DNA from: Pisolithus tinctorius
Taxonomy: Eukaryota > Basidiomycota > Agaricomycetes > Boletales > Pisolithaceae
NCBI GenBank assembly: GCA_024663395.1
Contig: JANFAH010000001.1
Span: 6,324,001-6,388,000, forward strand
Direction of reading: 5' to 3'
Length of the DNA stretch: 64,000 nucleotides
The first letter of the stretch is position 1; each line of letters opens with the position of its first letter. Below the pieces are notes generated by a model, which saw only the letters and a list, made by a program, of their open reading frames with translations, searched no databases and was not told the DNA's origin. Below are positions 1 to 13,577 of this stretch, piece after piece. Position numbers and translations under genes: made by a program.

Positions 1-1300
1 TTCTGTAAAGGTAATCGGGCAGGTTGGAGTACATCAGAATAGCTGTCTCTGGTTCTTGATGAGAATAAGCCTCCTGCGGTAGAAGAACTGCACGAACCCA
101 AGGCAAACCCTGTTGAAATATCGTTATGAATGCCCCGTGAGCATAAGAAAAAACTCACCAAAGTGAACTAGAATTAATAGTATCTATCGTGACCATGTCA
201 CCAAACGATAAATATGCCATCATCAGCAAATACACTCACAATTGGGGCAGTCACCAACCACTTCACTCGGTGGCGACAAACTGAACGTCGATCAACGATA
301 TCTCGAGAAGCAGATCAAGTGTGACGTACGGCAATATATTATGTATGCAAAGACACCGGTAGTGTTCAGTTTATGAGCATCAAGTCTTAACAGATAGTTA
401 CTTACCATTGAACTATGCAAACCACGAGTACCTGCAATACAAATAAATCTTGTCACAAACAGTTTTAAGATGGAGGAACGCACATTCACTAGAAGCGACG
501 CCTAGGTGGTGAAAACATTGCAAATCAGTGCATCGTTGAAGTTTTGGCTTGCGTACTGGGAATGACCTGCGATATCTCGTCAGTGGGGTGAAGGTTTGAA
601 AACGACGCCATACAAACCAGACAATACGCTCCAAACTCGTCGGAACGCCGTAATTGGTTATCTGCAGCGATTGAGCACGAGGGTCACAAAGAGTAGACAT
701 ATCAGTTTTACCAGGTAGTAATACAACATGTGGCAAACTAATCGACCGTGAGCCATGCATTCACTTATATATGCCAAATACTCACTGAACGAGATATGTA
801 TAGTATCAAGAATCCTGGCCGTGTGTGAGCAGATTTGACCAGCAGCCGAAGGTAGTCTATCTAACTCACCATATGGCAGCAACGAGGAACTTCGTGGTAG
901 GCGCATCCTCAGCATAGTGCATGTAATACACATAAGTCTATATGACTGGTAAGTGGAGCGCTAGCTCCAACATTCCGTTTACAACGCGCCTGGAGAGTCG
1001 TTATTCCATACAACCTTGAAGCGTAATATGGACATCAGAGGAGAGATGGGCAAAAAATCAAGCAGAACATTACGTACATGGCGGAGATCAAACCCCCGAT
1101 GAGGGCAGAACCTATACGAACAAATGAACAAACATGACTGCATTTGACCACGAAGATATTCACCGAACCCGTCGGGGATGCCCATGTCGTTTGAGTAACT
1201 TGTATCAGGGAAGCTCAAATTTGGTGCGGGGTGTGGACTCGAAGGAACGATCGAGCGTGGAGAGGGCGTATCGGTAGCAAACCTGCCCTGCTTTTTAAAG
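1..1300 (-). pseudogene. DUF6534 membrane-protein pseudogene, copy A (3' end off window)
   Basis: Decayed multi-exon copy of a basidiomycete DUF6534 gene; such proteins are predicted multi-pass membrane proteins of unknown function. Read on the minus strand, exon remnants give LYGITTLQ (about 1000), then YYMHYAEDAPTTKFLVAAIW (about 870-930), ILDTIHISF (about 800), CHMLYYYLV (about 730) and TNYGVPTSLERIVW (about 610-660). Reverse-complement GTGAGT/GTAAGT donors separate them. The expected GT donor after LYGITTLQ reads GC. A TTTAAAA box near 1290 is shared with the other copies and is probably the core promoter. The C-terminal third, including the YANSLLASLN signature seen in copies B-D, lies beyond the left edge. 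Homology is sure; inactivation is inferred from broken frames. Confidence 0.7.
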
Positions 1301-2174
1301 GTTGGGAGCTGTACCAATATGATCGGGATACCTTGTGTTGCCTCAAATACTAGCATATGGAGTATATGTTTGATCCCCGACTCCCGGCACAGCCCTTCTA
1401 GGCCTCGGAGGAAGCACAATATATCAAGTTGGAGCCTGAGATGTAGCCAGGAAAATACTGAATGCCGGGGGTTCCTTTACTGATGAACTGCTAGCAGCGA
1501 GGGTGCGAACGACATTACAAGTCTGCAAACTTCAAAGCCATATGTCGCGGGAGCAAGAACAGACTCTACTCTAATCGTTGTTGCCGAATTCTAATATTCT
1601 ATGCACAGAAACCAGTATTTCTGTGAGGATAGAGTTGGACAGGTTGGAGTAAGTCTTAATAACAGTCTCCATGATGGAAGAAAAGTGCGAACCTATGCTG
1701 AATCCTGTTTTCCACCCACATTCACCCAGACGATTTACAGATTGCAACCGTGACGAAAGGTCTCGATGTCGAGTTCCGCATTGGGAGCACGGAACCAATT
1801 CCCAACGCCGCCTCAGCGAATTCAGGACATCCGCCAGAATCACTGCACCCTGAGCATGTGGCACACCGCAGACCCGGCTGTGTGCTTCTCTTGATGCAGT
1901 TGCCTCACAACGAGTATAAAAAGATCGCACCTGACTGTACAATCACCACTTGTGTCAACTGATCAATGGCTTGCATTAGAAACAATGAACTTCGGATCCT
2001 GGAGATCGCATGGTCCTGTCCCTCGTACTGAAAATGCTTCACCCGTTGCTTGATGACATACACTACGAGCCCTAACCTGTCGTTATGTCGTCATTGCTTC
2101 AGCTAGGTGATATTTCATAGCGGCCTTAGGCCGTTTTATGTTGTAGCGAAGGCAGTGGCGGACGCGTAGAAGTA
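1301..2174. other. Spacer between DUF6534 copies A and B
   Basis: No convincing gene. About 1590-1690 is a short displaced fragment of the DUF6534 unit (compare 2995-3060 and 12490-12570). About 1690-1870 matches a degenerate block at about 9100-9270. Upstream DNA of copy A occupies about 1300-1440. Open frames here are short and contradicted by the repeats. Confidence 0.5.
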
Positions 2175-4210
2175 ATACTAGAATTACACCTCCCTCTCTT
2201 CACCGTGCCGTAGTCTTTCGAGTGCAGGAATGGCAGTGGTATCGATGACAGTCACCTTGTGCACGTCGAAATGCCTTTCTCTGTTTGTTGAACTCCCCAC
2301 CTCTCCAGAAAGCTGCGATGTGTTTGCGGGGTGGGTAGTACCGATGCTAGGAATTGGCAGGGTACCTGAAACCTGGGATCGAAGGGATTGCCGGGTATTC
2401 AGCGTTGCTAGAAGGGAGTTGGGGTATACTGTTCATGGTAAGTTAGGGTGTATGCCGTCCACCTGCAAGGCACAGAAGACTAACGCTTTCCAATGATGAA
2501 GTCCAATGCCATCGACCATGCAGCTAGGTCACTGACATCCTGAAGGAAGAGTGAGGGCGGCATAGTTGTCTTACAATAGGCCGTACGTACCACGGCGACC
2601 TGTGCAATAGCGACTAGTCTACCACGAAGAGCCTGAATCAGTTCACAGTTACAGATCAGAGGAGCACCGAACCCACGAAGTCAGCAGACACCGATTAACA
2701 GCATATATGATAAGCGTATTCAAGAGACGCTTCATTCTAACCAGGGCTCGTAAGGAATAAACCACCGATATGGAATGGAGTCACCTTGGGGATGTAGAGA
2801 AAGAGCGACTGTCATAGAAAAGCATGCAGAGTGACACCGCAATCAAAACCTCAGCTAGTGCAATAACAGACACAGCAGGTGTCGCGGTGTAAAACTAGGA
2901 ATAACGGCTCGTGAGCCATCGCACCAATCCCTCTGTTAATAAAACTACCCTAGCCTGCCCAACAGAGCTGGTCTCGTTATCGACGAGCCTACCCGTAAAA
3001 ATCAGTGATTCAGTGAAGACGGTAGGAGAGGTCGAAGTACGTCACAACAACTGTCACTACTTCTTGATTAGAATAGGTCTCTCGTGGTAGACAAATAACA
3101 CAAACCTATGCCAAACCCTGTTGAGACATCGTTATCAATGCCTCGTGAGCACGATGAAAAACTCACCGAAGTGGGCTAGTACTAATATTACCTATCACGA
3201 CCTTGTCACTGGATGATACCTTCGCCATCACAGCTAAATGTACTTACAATTGGGGCCGTCATCAACCATCTCACTTGAGGCTGACAAACTGGATACCAAT
3301 CAACAAAATTCTGACATGCAGGCCGAGTGCGACATACTGCGATATATTTGATGCGCGAAGAAGCTTGTAGCATTGGAGTTATGAGCGTCAACTCACAAAA
3401 GAGAGTCACTTACAATTGGACCGCAACAATCACAAGTGACTGGAGTACTATGCATAGTGGGAATGACCTGCCGTATCTCATCAGTGGGATGCAACTTTGA
3501 AAAGGACGCCATATGAACCAGACAATATGCTCCAAACTCATCGGAACGCCATAGTTTGTTATCTGCAGCGATTGAGCATGACAGTTATAAGGATCAGAAG
3601 CAACGGTTTCACCAAGTAGTAATACAAGTAGTGACACACTAATCAACCATGAGCCATGCGTCCATTTATATACGCCAAATACTCACTGAACAAGACATGT
3701 AGGGTATCAAGAATCCTGGCTTTGCGTGAGCATATTTGACTGGCAGCACAAGGTAGTCTATCAAACTCACCATACAGCAGCAACGAGGAAGTTCGTGATG
3801 GACGCATTCTCAGCATGGTGCATGTAATATACATATGTCTGTATAATTGGTAAGTGGTGCACTAGCTCCAACATTCCGTTTAAAACACGCCTGGAGAGTT
3901 GTTATTCCATACAACCTCGAGGGGTAATATGAACACTATAAGAAAGATATGAAAAAATCAAGCAGAAAAATACATACATGGCGGAGATCAAACCCCCGAT
4001 GAGGGTAGAACCTATGCAAACAAATGAACAGATGTGATCGCGTTTGACTACGAAAGGTCTTCACCGAACCCGCCGGGGATGCCCATGTCGTTTGGGTAGC
4101 TTGGGAGCTCGAGCTTGCAGAGGGATGTGGACGCGAAGAAGCGATCGTGCGTGGAGAGGGCGTTCTATAATCTGATAATGGAGAAGCCCTCCCCTGCTTT
4201 TTAAAGGTCG
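2175..4210 (-). pseudogene. DUF6534 membrane-protein pseudogene, copy B
   Basis: Full-length decayed copy on the minus strand. From the 5' end: TTTAAAA box near 4195, LYGITTLQ near 3900, YYMHYAED-type exon near 3800, ILDTLHVLF near 3700, TNYGVPMSLEHIVWF near 3540, a WLMTAPIVS exon near 3260, MALDFIIGK near 2500, then the family signature VYPNSLLATLNTRQSLR near 2390. The C-terminal exon ends at a stop near 2182. The order and intron positions match the other copies. The signature exon is better preserved here than in A, but several donors are altered (GC after LYGITTLQ) and frames are broken, so it is probably not translated. In the intact family this would be a multi-pass membrane protein. 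Confidence 0.72.
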
Positions 4211-4399
4211 AATGCTGTACCAATGTGATAGGGAGAACTTGCATGTTATAGGTAGGAAGTGCCATCTGTTTGATCCCATGTGGCAACAGCCAAGTTCAAT
4301 TAATCTTGGCATTTCTGATTTGGCATTGGGCGTGGTGGCGTGTATGAGGACTGCTGACACCAACCCATGCCATGACATGGAAAACATTATGTAAATGCA

Positions 4400-4620
4400 A
4401 GTGCGGCACCCTAGACATGTGGCCCACACCCGGTATCATAATGGCAAGTGCTCGCCATCGATTGGTCATATCAACGTTCCGACAACATCCCCGTGCACCG
4501 CCTATAATATGCGAAGGGACCACGACCGTGCGTGCGCATGACCTGCCGATGGGTTCCTTGGTCGTATATATCTGCCGGTTCGAACGTTCACCAGTCATCC
4601 ACTGTTGGCACTATGCTGTC
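4400..4620 (+). repeat. Degenerate spacer repeat, unit 1
   Basis: Shares an ordered series of words with 4990-5190, around CATATCAACG, CCGCCTATAATATGC and GGTTCCTTGGTC. Direct orientation relative to 4990-5190. Confidence 0.55.
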
Positions 4621-4989
4621 ATCCTCCGATGTCTTTTGGATGGCACGTCGCACTCGGGTTTCAGCCAGCACAGGGCTCGTACACATGGACGGCTGTTGGC
4701 CCATCACGCACAGAGCTGCACTGCACCATGCCGTCCAGATCTTGCTCAACTATTGTACACGCTTACTGACTTGCGCAAACTTGTCCCCGGCGCCTATATC
4801 GATGGGCATCCCCTTACATCTGGTTCTGAATCTGACTGTCATCAGACACCAATGGACACCGTAGAAAACCACGTGGACTCCATCTTCTCTGCAACTGACT
4901 TGTCAACCTCAATGTGGACGCGACTGGTAAAGAGACACCGAAAGGTACTTTGGTATTGGGCATGTAAAATGATACCGGCCCGGCGGCTG

Positions 4990-5190
4990 AGCGCTGGCCA
5001 TAAATATGATGCTGGTTCCAACCCTGTGCATGAATCAGAAAACGTTGAATGCGGAACTCCGGACATGTCCATATCAACGCTCCAACAACGTCGCCTACCG
5101 CCTATGATGTGCAAACAGAGCGCAACCAGTGACCGCGACCTACCGGGGGGTTCCTTGGTCTAGTATCTGGTGGTTTACCGCCATGGTGCC
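4990..5190 (+). repeat. Degenerate spacer repeat, unit 2
   Basis: Second direct unit. It is also matched in inverted orientation at 9930-10115, where the reverse complement carries the same AAAACGTTGAATGC and GGGGTTCCT words. Confidence 0.6.
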
Positions 5191-6345
5191 ATGGTGCCAT
5201 CCTCGGACGTCTTTCGGGCGACACGCGGCACTCCGCTTTCAGCTAGCATACAACGGAGGCTCAACTGGGACGCGGTTTACGGTGTCGCCCAGGTCCCACC
5301 CGCTTATTTCCGCAACCTTCTCTCGAGAAACTTATGGTCGCAACGATAGATACGTATGTCTTTGTGCGAGCGGACAAAACAAGGCATCGCCTCTTGCCTT
5401 GAGCCGGTTTCCTTCGTCCGAGCAGCACGCCTTGTGTGAGTTTGTGTACCGTGATCATCGCCAATTCACCCACCACAGCACACCCCAGAATCTTGAGTTA
5501 TTATCCATCTCCTACTGCCGAAGATTCCTTCTCGCTGTAACTCTCTCATTTACCGCTGTACAGGGCAGTCGTCTCTTCTTCGAACTTCAGTAATGTCCTG
5601 CTACCTGCTCGGAAGTCTGTTGTTGTATAACCTCACATGTCCTCTATCTCGCAAAATCCAGGGGTCGCTTACGGTTTCTTCCTGCGCTCAGCGATGGAGC
5701 TCGCCCTCCTTCATACACAGGCCGAAAAGAGGTCGCCCTCGATTGGCTTCGCGTTCCCCGAGACGTGTTGCGAACACTTGATTATTGAGGGAATTATTTC
5801 CATCCTGTGCCATCGGGCTTCTCTGTCCATGTTCAAGGCTCCAGCGTTACGAAAGGTGACATGGAACTATCACATTCTCTTGTGACGAACAAACCGAATG
5901 AGGAGTGCAGGATGTAACTACTAGAACGGACACTTCGGTGAGGGAAGCATGAACGCCTCGGGGCATCAGGATAGGTTTAGGTGATAAGAAGGTGCATGTG
6001 AGCTGTTCACGTTGTGCGCTCGAGCAACTCAGAATCTCGATTTCACCTCTGTGAGACACGGTGAAAGCAGCAATCAAGTACAGAAGAGTGCGGGTTTGTG
6101 AGTGAAGTTTGAAACTTGAAACACGCAGTAGTCGGCAATGTCTGTACTACAGCAGGGCTAACCCGTTCGACTGCCGAGGATCGGCAAGACCCAAACCAGA
6201 GCATAAAGAGTGAGACTTCTTCATATCCCATGAAAGCCGAACGTCATCTCTAAACCCCATGCGCACATGATCGCTTTCCATAGCGGACCATAGCCACTGG
6301 GGCACACCAGTCTTCCACTCATACATGGAGATTGATGTAACTACT

Positions 6346-8465
6346 ATTAGTATCACACCGCTCCCCCTCTCCGCGATACTATCGCCTTATCAAGTGTCAC
6401 ATCGGCACTAATACCGATAGCGGTTACTTCGTGCACGTCGAACCGCCTTACTCCACCCTTCGAACCCCCTCCGTCCACGAAGAATTCGCCGGGTCCGCGA
6501 AGTGGATGGCATCGACGCGTTCGGCTGACTCGATGCCTGAACCCAGAGATCGAAGATATTGCCGGGTATTCAGTGATGCTAGAAGCGAGTTGGCATATAC
6601 TGTTGAATAGTAAGATGGTGTTATGTCCACCGCGTGCAAGGTATGGAAGACGGACGCTTTCCAATGATGAAGTTCAACCCTATTAACCATGCATGATTTT
6701 CATTAGCAGTCTGAGGGAAGTGTGAGAGCGGCATAAGCATAGTATAATACGTTATATGTACCATGACCAGCTCTGCAATGGCAACTAGTCTGTAATGAAA
6801 GGCGTCAATCGAGTCATGGTTACAAACCACCGAGGGATCAAACTTACAAAGTCAGCAAACACCGGTTAACAGCATAGACGATAAGTGTGTTCACGAGACG
6901 CTTCGTTCTAAACAGGGTTTGTTAGGAATGAACCACTGACACAGACTGGAGTTACCCCGGGAACGCTAAGTAAGAGCCACTGTCATACAGAAGTATGCAG
7001 AGTGAGACCGTAATCAGAGTCTCAGCCAGTACGACAGTAGCCACGGTGGGTGTCACGCCGTAAAACTAGGAATAATGACTAGTGAGCCGGTGCATCAAAG
7101 TGCCCATTGACAAAATTACCCTAATCTGTGTAAGAACACTGATCTTGTTATTTACGAACCTATTCACGGAGATTAGTACTTAGTGAACATGTTGGGATAG
7201 ATTGCAGTACTCCAAAACAGTCGACACTGCTTCTTGGTTAGAATAAGTCTCTCATAGTGGAAGAAAAACACAAACCCATGCCAAACCCTGTGGAAATACG
7301 GTTTGGACATGTCCCGTAAGCGTAGTAATAATAATAAAACTCACCGAAGTGAGCTAGCACTAGTAGCATCTATTGCGGCCACGTCACTCTGCCCATCGCG
7401 AGCAAACAACAAGTATACTCACAATCGGGGTGGTCACTAACCACTTCACATGAGGGCGACAAACTGAATGTCGATCAGTAAAATCTCGAGAAGTAGGTCG
7501 AGTGAAACATACGATAATATAGTATGTGTGCGAAGAACCTAGTGGCGTTTCGTTTGTATGTCAACCCCACAGCAGAGAGTCACTTACAATTGAGTTATAC
7601 AAACCATAAGTATCTGCGATACAATTAAATCTTATCGTAAAGGTTGTGGGATGAAAGAAACGCACATTCACCAGAAACGACGTCTAAGAGAGCAAAACAT
7701 TCTAAATCAATGCAATATGGAAATTGTGGTGTGCGTACTGTTAATGACCTGGCATATCTCATCACCAGGATGCAACTTTAAAATAAAAGGCACACAAACC
7801 AGATATTATACTCCAAACTCGTCGGAACGCCATAACTGGTTATCTGCAACGATTGAGTATGACTGTTACAAGAGTAAATGCGTCAGCTTCACCATGTAGT
7901 AATACAAGATGTGACACGCTAATTGGCTCTCAGCTATCCATTCACTTATATGCACCAAATACTCACTGAGCGAGACGTGCAGGGTATCGAGAACCCTGAG
8001 ATCGCGTGAGCAGGTCATTTGACAGAAGGCGACGTAACTCACCACACGACAGCAACCAGGAATTTTTTGGTTGAGGCATCCTCAGCATAGTGCATGAAAT
8101 ACACATACGTCTATATAGCCGGTAAGTAAAGCACGAGGCTGAACATCCCATTTAAAACGCCCCTGCAGAGTCGTTATGCCATATAACCTTGACATACAAT
8201 GAGAGGTGTGACAAAATCAGGCAATGCCATGCATACGCAGCGGAGACCAAACCCCCGATGAGGATAGGACCTATCACGAGCAAATGAGCAGACAAGCTTG
8301 TGTTTGCACTACAAAAGGTCTTCACCAAGTTCACCCGGGATCCCCATGTCGTTTCGGTAATTTGTCTGAGGGAAACTCGTTGGCGAGCTCGCTAGGGGGT
8401 GTGGATAGAGAAGTGATCGAGGGTGGCAAAGGCACAGTACCCCGAGAAGTCATGCCCTGCTATTA
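6346..8465 (-). pseudogene. DUF6534 membrane-protein pseudogene, copy C
   Basis: Third minus-strand copy. Upstream TTAAA box near 8462, LYGITTLQ near 8170, ILDTLHV-like exon near 7985, and a degraded middle part. An exon ending LNFIIGK lies near 6670, and the signature VYANSLLASLNTRQYLR near 6590. The C-terminal frame runs through a VHEVTAIG segment to a stop near 6355. The signature exon is intact, whereas the N-terminal half is more eroded than in copy B. Frames do not join into one product, so I call it a pseudogene. Confidence 0.7.
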
Positions 8466-10239
8466 AAGGACACAGCCCGGGCTGGTATTATGATCGCGAG
8501 AGCCTGCGTGATTTGATCCGATCAGTGATGATTTCTGGCACGACAGGAATGGCAAAGATGTAGACAAAAATACTCAATGTCCACACCTCATATTTTGTAT
8601 TATACCCCATTTATGACCTGCAAGCGGCGAGGGTGTGAACCACTGTACACGTCCGCGAAGTGTGTTTGTCATGGGATGAGGAAGCCACTTTAAGTTGGGC
8701 AAGGTTTGGGGTCGAACGGATTGGGTAAGTATGGGCGGGTTTGCGGTTCAGATCTAGACAGCGCAGGCACCACAGGGCCCAACCGGGTATTACAAAATGA
8801 TGCCGAATTCAAAAAGTGTCGGTGGAAAATGGAAACTCACCCCCGGTGTTGTAATAGGTATTAAGTGGTTTCCATCGATTGGCGAAACCAACGCTCCAGC
8901 AACTGTCGCCTGTGCACGGCGCGCAAATAGAAGGATAGTGTTGACCTGACCCAACCAAGGCCAGCATTCCAACTCACACCAAAGGGTGAGTAAGTAATGA
9001 AACCTTCCGGTCCACAATGAATATTGCATGATAGCCAAGATGTTACGGCGCCATGTGCACGTGATCGCGCTCCACAGGGTTACAGCCACCGGAGGCAGAA
9101 GCTTGGCGTCACCCAGACGACTCACAGATTGTAACGGGTCGTCTCGTCGTTCTTGATAGCAAGGGCCGAGATTGGAGTGCGAAACCTACACACTACGCTG
9201 CCTCTGAGAATTCAGGTTCTCAACCAAAATCGCTGTGCACCCCTAAGCATGCACACGAGGCGTGTGCCGACTGTCCGATGGCCCCGTTCAGCGGACGGTT
9301 TTCAAGTGGAAGCAACGACGAGGTTATTATGATTTGGGGTCTTGATCGCACGCCACTGTCGACGTCGAGACATACAGCTCACCTCGGGTCCCAGCTCTGG
9401 TGAGACGAAGTATTCAGTTCCAATGAAGTCAACACTGAAGCGTAGAAGCCTACGAAAAGACTACCTGGTCATGAAAGTGTTAAGGTACCCTCACCGGCTC
9501 ATTTCTTCGAGTTCAAACCGTACATCTAGACATAACGGATATTACTTGGGCTCCCGAAGACTGATGCCTATCATCTGTTGGGCTCGATTCTAAGGCTATT
9601 ATTTGGTGCGGTTATACGTTAGATGAGCTATGCTTTTAACTTTCGACTAGCTGACCAACGTCATGATACCCAATTTCAGAGCGCATCCGAAAGCTAGACC
9701 AACACAATGGCTTCGTTGAGGGTGTATGCTTTTACCCTGTTGGAGAGTTCATGGCTACTCAATCGGATGGCAAGTTTGAAAATATGGTGGACGACTGATT
9801 GGGATGGGGATGCTCTTCTTTCTGGAAACAAGGAGTCTGAGAGAAAACTCCTAGTGTCGTGTCATTGCAAGTGGAAAACTTCGCATCGCCGTTACAGCGA
9901 CGTGCTGTTCAAAGACGGATGTCAGACTAGAATGGCAGCATGGTGTCATGGCGGTGAATCGGCAGATACTACACCGAGGAACCCCTCGGCAGGTTACGGT
10001 CAGTGGCTGCTCTCTACAGTACTTGCACATGCATGTCGCAGGCGATGCTGTTGGAGTGTCGAGACGACCACGTCCAGAGGAGTCTGCATTCAACGTTTTC
10101 TGTTTCATGGACGGTGCCGCGCTCAGCTGCCGGGCCTGCCCATCATCTTACACAATCACACTCCGAATACTAACTTCCAAGTCAGCTTGCATCACCACAA
10201 ACTATGCCCGATATGAAACAACAACTTCTTCCCACGACA
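8466..10239. other. Spacer with degenerate blocks
   Basis: No recognisable gene. About 8800-9270 is similar to blocks near 1690-1870 and 55390-55500. The frames at 9342-9593 and 9707-10216 (plus) show no family motif; the latter overlaps the inverted repeat at 9930-10115. Confidence 0.4.
9930..10115 (-). repeat. Inverted copy of the 4.99-5.19 kb spacer repeat
   Basis: The reverse complement matches 5030-5190 word for word over several stretches. Together with the inverted DUF6534 copy that follows, it suggests an inverted duplication of this part of the array. Confidence 0.6.
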
Positions 10240-11090
10240 TATGGCTTTGAACTTGTAAAGTCATTCGCACCCTCTGCTGCTTGCAGTCCGCAAATAAATG
10301 AACCCTCGACATTCAGCAATTTTCTGGCTATGTCTCAGGTTTCTCGAGGACAATACATACGTTGTGCCTTCCTCCGAGGCCTAGGAAGGGCTGTACTGAG
10401 GCATCTCGATGATTTAGTCACCTCAGGAGTGAAATATGTCAGTGCTAGAGGCCATGCAAGTTCTCCCAATCGTACTGACACAGCCTTCAACCTTTAAAAT
10501 GTAGGGTAGGGTTGGTCTACTATGTACATCTGATCGATATGTCCTCTCAGAGTCTCCACGCATGATCACTTCTCGAGTCCAATCCCCCAGCAAGTTCAAG
10601 CTCCATAATATCAGTTACCCAAACCACGTGGATATTCCCCATCAGGTTCGGTGAAGACCCTTTGTAAGCAAATGCGGTCATGTCGTGTATTGGGAGTTTG
10701 ATTTCCGCGGTGTATGTGTATCACATGCACTATGCTGAAGATGCGTCCACGAAGTTCCTTGTTGCTGCCATATGATAAGTCGGATAGACTACCTCGGGCT
10801 TCCGATCAAATCTGCTCACAAAAAGCGAGGTTTCTTGACACCCTACATGACATGTTCTGGTGAGTATTTGGCATATATAAGTAAATGCATGGCTCGTGGT
10901 CGATTGGTTTGTATTACTACCTGGTAAAGTTGTCAAGTCTATTCTTTGTGATCGTCATGCTCAATCATTCCAGATAACCGATTATGGTCTTCCGATGAGT
11001 TTGGAGCGTATTCTTTGGTTCATATAGTGTCCATCTCGAAGTTGCTTCCCACTGATGAGATATAGCAGGCCATTCCCAGTATGCATACCC
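10240..11090 (+). pseudogene. DUF6534 pseudogene, copy E (inverted, partial)
   Basis: The only plus-strand copy. It contains the upstream block (10345-10410, complement of about 1380-1420), a CTTTAAAA box near 10490, an exon YHMHYAEDAS...KFLVAAI near 10715-10770, CHMLYYYL-like remnants, and a TDYGLPMSLERILW exon near 10980. The donor after the second exon is changed (TGGTGAG to TGATAAG). The exon with LYGIT appears deleted and everything after about 11090 is lost. It is inverted relative to copies A-D. Confidence 0.65.
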
Positions 11091-11700
11091 CATTTTCTAC
11101 ATAGCACTGATTAGACGTCGGTTCTGGTGATTGTGCACTCGTTTCATCTTGAAACCATTTATCACTATATTTAGCTATATTCCAGTTACTTGTGATTATT
11201 GCAGTCTGACTTTTGGTGACTCTTTTCTGTGGGTTGACACCGGTAACCTGAATGCTACTAGCTTCTTCGCACATAAGATATACTGCTGTATGTTGCATTC
11301 AGCCTGAATATCAGAATTTTGTTGATAGGACCCGATAATCACGCCTTGGCTTGATACAATTAAAAGGTATGAAATGATCCTCGCATCAAACAATAATTCC
11401 TTTATAGTTGCGTATTTGTTCATACCGCCGATCATCATAGTCGGATTGCACATATTAATAAGCGCATTTCATGCTGTTGTGGGCTGGTGACCGCAAAGAA
11501 ACTGTCACCGAAGCTCTTTCTCGGACCAAAACTGGATTACTGGCTTCTGTGGGGGTGAAACTTACCATAAATTATAACTCTATGGTAGCCTCACAAAGCA
11601 AGAGGGGCAGCTTGCAGGTAGGGCATATTTCATATTGGCATTACACCACTTTAACTAAATGGCAGATCCAGCATAGAGTGACTAGAATTACACCTCCCCC
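11091..11700. other. AT-rich spacer
   Basis: No motif recognised. Short frames at 11020-11453 (minus) and 11471-11719 (plus) have no family signature. Base composition is more AT-rich than the flanks. Confidence 0.35.
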
Positions 11701-11704
11701 TTTC

Positions 11705-13573
11705 TTCACAACACTGTAGTCTTATTGAGCGCGGGATTGGTGGTAATGTCGATAACAGCCATCTTGGGTATGTTGCACCATTTTGCTCTGTCCTTAGAAC
11801 TCTCAATGTCCTGGGGAAGCCTCGGTGGATTCGTGAAGTGGACAGCACTGACGCGTAGATCTGATAGGGTACCTGCAGCCTGTGACCAAAGGTGTTCCCA
11901 GGAGTTCAATGACACAAGAAGTGAGTTGGCATATACTATTAAATAGTCAACTTGGGTGTTATGTCCACTGCATATGAGACACGGGAGACTGACACTTTCC
12001 AATGATGAAGTCCAACCCCAATGCCCAATAATCCTGGTAGTCAACACTCTGAACCAAGGGTGAGAACATCACAGTTGTCTTACAATAAGTCATGCATACT
12101 GTGACAAGCTCTGCTATGGTGAATAGTCTACGATGAAACACCAAGTCATAGTCAGAAATGAAAGAGGACTGAAACTTACAAAGTTAACAAGCACCAGTTA
12201 ACAGTATAAATGATAAGCGTTTTCAAGAGATGCTTCGTTCTAAAGCATGGTTCGTCAGGAATGAGTCACTCTTGTAGACTGGAGTCACCTTGGGAATGAA
12301 GATCCAGAGCTACCATCATAGAAAAGTATGCAGGGTGATGCCATAATCAGAACATCAGCTAGTGCTGCAGCAACTAAAGAGGGTATCACAGCATAGACCT
12401 AGGATTAATGAGTGAGCCAGTGCACTGATTGCTTTGTTAACAGGACTACTGTAACCTGTGAATAGGTGCTGGTCCTCTGACTGATGAACCTATACACAGA
12501 TATCAGTATTTCTGAGAACACAGTTGGACAGGCTGGAGTACATTAGAGCAACTATCTCTTGCTTGTTGATTAGATTAGGCCACTGGTGGTCAAAGAAAAG
12601 CCCATACCTATGCTAAGCACTGTTGAATGTCATGAGAAATGCCTCATGAACACAGTAAAAAGCTCACTGACATGAACTAGCACTAGTATTATCTATCATA
12701 TCCTGTTATTTAATGATATTTTTGCTATCACAAACGAATGCACTCACAATTGGGGCAGTCACCAACCACTTCATCTGGGGACAACAAACTGAATCTTGTC
12801 AAGAAAGTCTCAACGGGCAGGTTTAATGGGACCTACAGCAATATATTTGTTGCACAAAGAAGCTAGTACCATTCAGTTTGTGAGCACCAACCCACAACAG
12901 ACAGCCACTTACCATTGAACTACAGAAACCACAAACACCTGCACAAACATAGTTAGTCTCATCACAACACATTTAAGATGAGGGGAACACACATTCACCA
13001 GAAGCACCATCTAAGTAGGGAAAACATCCTAGGTCAGTGCGTGGTAGAAAATTAGGTATGCATACTGGTAATGACCTGCCACACTCATCAGCATGAAGCA
13101 ACTTTGAAATGGAAAGGTATGCAAACCAAACGGAGTAGTTCAAACTCATTGGAATGCCATAATTGGTTATCTGCAACGATTGAGCATGTCAACTACAAGG
13201 AGTAGATGCATCAGTTTCACCAAGTAGAAATACAGGACATGGCACACTAATCAGCCTTTAGTCATGCACTCACTCAGAAGTAACAAGAACTCACCAGACA
13301 AGACCTGTAGAGTATCGAGGATCCTGACATTGAATGAACTGATTTGATGGGTGTTCCAAAGGTAACTTAACTTACCATATGGCAGCAACCAAGAACTTCA
13401 CGGTCAAACTGTCTTCAGAGTAGTACATGTAATACGCATAAGTCTACATAGCCAGTAAGTAGATCCCCACCCTGAACATTCCATTTAAAATGCACCTGGA
13501 GAATGGTTATGCCATATAACCTTGGTGGAAAATAAGGGCATGAGACATGACAGGTCAAGCAAAGCCATACATC
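11705..13573 (-). pseudogene. DUF6534 pseudogene, copy D, main part
   Basis: Minus strand. The best-preserved exon junction of the array is here: LYGITILQ (about 13496-13519), a 52-bp intron 13444-13495 with GT donor and TAG acceptor, then TYAYYMYYSED...KFLVAAIW. The signature exon reads VYANSLLVSLNSWEHLW near 11930, followed by a frame to a stop near 11706. The 5' end was cut off twice by retroelements: it continues at 36906-37004 and again at 55034-55200. This copy is clearly poorer in CpG than A-C, which suggests long exposure to CpG decay. Confidence 0.72.
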
Positions 13574-13577
13574 GCGG

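Larger units (their letters stand above)
4211..6345. other. Spacer between copies B and C with internal repeats
   Basis: I recognise no gene. The 263-codon plus-strand frame at 4372-5163 spans two diverged copies of one block and looks fortuitous. The rest (5200-6345) shows scattered similarity to the spacer at 8800-9300 and no family motif. Confidence 0.45.

Noticed and set aside
4372..5163. 263-codon plus-strand open frame
   Set aside because: It spans two diverged units of a spacer repeat (also found inverted at 9930-10115), has no family motif and no intron or promoter context.
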